Below the pieces are notes generated by a model. The model was not told the DNA's origin. It did no database searches and saw only the letters and a program-made list of their open reading frames with translations. A stretch of 6,646 bases of DNA from an uncultured Solirubrobacteraceae bacterium (lineage in GTDB: Bacteria > Actinomycetota > Thermoleophilia > Solirubrobacterales > Solirubrobacteraceae). Made by a program: the position numbers and the translations under genes. The stretch covers positions 1-6,646 of the forward strand of contig CATPBV010000193.1 in assembly GCA_955652345.1 (NCBI GenBank). The letters are read 5' to 3'. Shown here piece by piece: positions 4,847-6,646 of this stretch (positions within the stretch are counted from its first letter, which is position 1; the number at the start of each line of letters is the position of its first letter).

Positions 4847-6646
4847 ATGGCCAAGGCGCAAAAGCTCGACCGCTACCGCGAGAAGCGCGACTTCGCCCGG
4901 ACGCCGGAGCCTACGGGCGACCGGGCGCCTGCCGAGGAGAGCGGGCGCTTCGTCGTGCAGGAGCACCACGCAACCCGGCTTCATTGGGACCTCCGGCTCG
5001 AGCACGACGGGGCGCTTGCTTCGTGGGCGATCCCCAACGGCATCCCGATGCACCCGTCCGAGAACCGGCTCGCGGTCCGCACCGAGGACCACCCGCTCGA
5101 GTACCTCGACTTCCGCGGCGAGATCCCGAAGGGTCAGTACGGCGCCGGCACGATGAAGATCTGGGACCGCGGAACCTTCGATATCCACAAGTGGGAGGAC
5201 CGAAAGGTCGAGGTCACCTTTCACGGCGAGCACTTGAGCGGGCGCTACGGGCTGTTCCCGATCGGCCGGGACGCGTCCACGCAGAACGACTGGATGATCC
5301 ACCGGATGGACCCGCCGGCGGATCCGGACCGCCAGCCGATGCCCGAGCGGATCGTGCCGATGCTGGCCCGCCTGTCGATGCGGGTGCCCACTCCCGAGGC
5401 GAAGTGGTCCTTCGAGGTGAAGTGGGACGGGGTGCGGGCGATTGCCTACATCCAGCCTGGGCGCCTCCGGCTTTATATTTTTAATGTTAAGGAGATCACG
5501 GAGATCTACACGGAGCTACGCGGTCTCGTCCGCGCTGCAGGGATGCGCGAGCTCGTGCTCGACGGGGAGATCGTCGCGTTCGATGAGCACGGCCGGCCAA
5601 GCTTCGAACGCCTGCAGCGGCGGATGCACGTCACCTCGCCCTCGGCGGTCCGCAGGCTGATGAGCAGCCATCCGGTCGTCTACGCGATCTTCGATCTGCT
5701 GTATCTCGATGGGCACTCGCTGATGGCCCTGCCGTATACCGAGCGGCGCGCTCGGCTTGAAGAGCTCGAGCTGTCGGGCGCCTCTTGGCGCGTGCCCGCC
5801 ACTCACCCCGGGGAGGGCACCAAGCTGCTCGAGGCGACAAAGCGTCAGGACCTCGAGGGAATCGTCGCCAAGCGGCTCGACTCCAGCTACGAGCCCGGCG
5901 GGCGCACCGGCGCGTGGCTGAAGGTGAAGAACACACTGCGCCAGGAGCTCGTGGTCGGCGGCTGGCTGCCCGGTGAAGGTCGCCGCGCCGAGCGGATCGG
6001 GGCGCTGCTGGTCGGCTACTACGAGGACGGGGAATTCCGTTACGCCGGGAGGGTCGGGACCGGGTTCACCGACAAGGTCCTCGAAGAGCTGGGCCAGCGA
6101 CTCGCGCCACTGCGACGGAAGACCTCGCCATTCAGCTCTGCACCGAAGCTTCCCCGTGAGGCGGTGTTCGCCGAGCCGTGTCTCGTCGCCGAGGTCGAGT
6201 TTCGCGAGTGGACCAACGATGGCGTCCTGCGAGCGCCGTCCTTCAAAGGCTTGCGCGAGGACAAGGCACCACGAGAAGTTGTGCTCGAGATGAAGCCCGG
6301 CGCCCCGGTCTCAGCGCCCGGCGACAATCCCAATGCGGCGGCAGCGGACGATGCCCCCGAGGCGCTGTTCGACGAGGTCGAGCGGCTGCCCGAGGGGTCG
6401 CTTGCTGTCCTGACCGACGGGAGGAGGCTGAAGCTCTCGAACTGGCACAAGGTCCTCTACCCGAAGACCGGCTTCACCAAGGGACACCTGATCGCGTTCT
6501 ACGCCCGGATCGCAACGGTGGTCGTTCCGCACCTGCGCGACCGGCCGCTGACGCTCAAGCGCTACCCGAACGGAGTCGAGAGCGCGTACTTCTACGAGAA
6601 GCAGTCGCCTTCCCACCGGCCCGATTGGGTACAGACGGTGCGGATC
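4847..6646 (+). CDS. ligD: DNA ligase D (phosphoesterase-ligase-polymerase), 3' end outside window
   Basis: LigD is the end-processing and sealing enzyme of bacterial non-homologous end joining, working with Ku. 600 codons are open to the window edge. The 3'-phosphoesterase domain (about 1-155) has its active-site set intact: His40, His46, Asp48 and Arg50 in HHATRLHWDLR, plus His82 and Tyr86 in DHPLEYLDF. The ATP-dependent ligase domain (about 165-480) has motif I EVKWDGVR with adenylated Lys192, motif III LVLDGEIVAF (237-246), motif IIIa AIFDLLYLDG (280-289), motif IV EGIVAKR (337-343), motif V WLKVK (357-361), then an OB-fold ending APSFKGLREDK (463-473). A linker rich in Ala, Pro and Asp (486-516) leads into the primase-like polymerase domain from about 518 (LKLSNWHKVLYPKTGFTKG, PLTLKRYPNGVESAYFYEK), of which only some 80 residues are seen. 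Motif Ia is disrupted: residues 210-214 read YIFNV where Ser/Thr-Arg-Asn is expected, encoded by an A/T-rich patch. The ATG at 4847 suits the usual N-terminal RYREKRDF. Confidence 0.95.
   Translation, partial: MAKAQKLDRYREKRDFARTPEPTGDRAPAEESGRFVVQEHHATRLHWDLRLEHDGALASWAIPNGIPMHPSENRLAVRTEDHPLEYLDFRGEIPKGQYGAGTMKIWDRGTFDIHKWEDRKVEVTFHGEHLSGRYGLFPIGRDASTQNDWMIHRMDPPADPDRQPMPERIVPMLARLSMRVPTPEAKWSFEVKWDGVRAIAYIQPGRLRLYIFNVKEITEIYTELRGLVRAAGMRELVLDGEIVAFDEHGRPSFERLQRRMHVTSPSAVRRLMSSHPVVYAIFDLLYLDGHSLMALPYTERRARLEELELSGASWRVPATHPGEGTKLLEATKRQDLEGIVAKRLDSSYEPGGRTGAWLKVKNTLRQELVVGGWLPGEGRRAERIGALLVGYYEDGEFRYAGRVGTGFTDKVLEELGQRLAPLRRKTSPFSSAPKLPREAVFAEPCLVAEVEFREWTNDGVLRAPSFKGLREDKAPREVVLEMKPGAPVSAPGDNPNAAAADDAPEALFDEVERLPEGSLAVLTDGRRLKLSNWHKVLYPKTGFTKGHLIAFYARIATVVVPHLRDRPLTLKRYPNGVESAYFYEKQSPSHRPDWVQTVRI
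5472..5490 (+). other. A/T-rich patch replacing ligase motif Ia in ligD
   Basis: These nineteen bases contain a single G and no C, within a strongly GC-rich gene. Six consecutive codons (209-214: ctt tat att ttt aat gtt) all end in T, although T-ending codons are a small minority in the rest of ligD. The patch is in frame and bounded on both sides by well-conserved LigD sequence (RLRL before, KEITEIYTELRGL after). It falls exactly where ATP-dependent ligases carry the [ST]-R-[NS] motif. Sequencing or consensus error and real mutation are both possible. Confidence 0.8.

Noticed and set aside
4984..5484. 166-codon plus-strand frame inside ligD
   Set aside because: It is a shadow of the phosphoesterase-to-ligase part of LigD, whose own frame carries all the catalytic motifs and stays open.
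5472..5490. A/T patch as an internal promoter or phage/IS attachment site
   Set aside because: The frame is preserved, LigD homology resumes at once on both sides, and there are no flanking repeats. A substitution patch or consensus error explains it better.

Overview
The window comes from a high-GC bacterial chromosome. Gene content and style point to an actinobacterium-like lineage: GTG starts, strongly GC-ending codons, an MprA/MprB-type two-component pair, and a pst operon ending in phoU. Thermoleophilia/Solirubrobacterales is my best guess, but this is inference only, with no marker gene to settle it.

Layout. (1) Positions 1-1726, plus strand: the 3' end of the phosphate-uptake operon, with the tail of pstA, a complete pstB and a complete phoU. 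pstA and pstB overlap by ATGA, and pstB and phoU are 5 nt apart. (2) 1766-2308, plus: an unrecognised small membrane protein with a basic, Pro/Ser/Arg-rich N-terminal tail and about four hydrophobic segments. (3) 2324-4413, minus: an OmpR-family response regulator followed 5 nt later by its HAMP-type sensor histidine kinase. The pair converges on the membrane-protein gene with only 15 nt between the stop codons. (4) 4460-4786, minus: a 108-residue protein I do not recognise, whose 3' part is clearly less GC-rich than its surroundings. (5) 4787-4846: a 60-nt divergent intergenic region. (6) 4847 to the window end, plus: the first 600 residues of DNA ligase D (non-homologous end joining), ordered phosphoesterase - ligase - polymerase, with the polymerase domain cut by the window edge.

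How they fit together. PstA and PstB are the permease and ATPase of the high-affinity phosphate importer, and PhoU is its negative modulator linked to Pho signalling. The convergent two-component system could be a cognate regulator, but the kinase has no PAS domain and the regulator looks more like MprA than PhoP, so an envelope-stress role is at least as likely. LigD belongs to double-strand-break repair and has no visible functional link to the rest.

Most of the window is ordinary. I found no convincing novel system. The strongest anomaly is a 19-base, almost pure A/T patch inside the GC-rich ligase domain of ligD. It removes the Ser/Thr-Arg pair of nucleotidyltransferase motif Ia while leaving the frame open. 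There are no tRNA or rRNA genes, CRISPR arrays, insertion sequences or long repeats.
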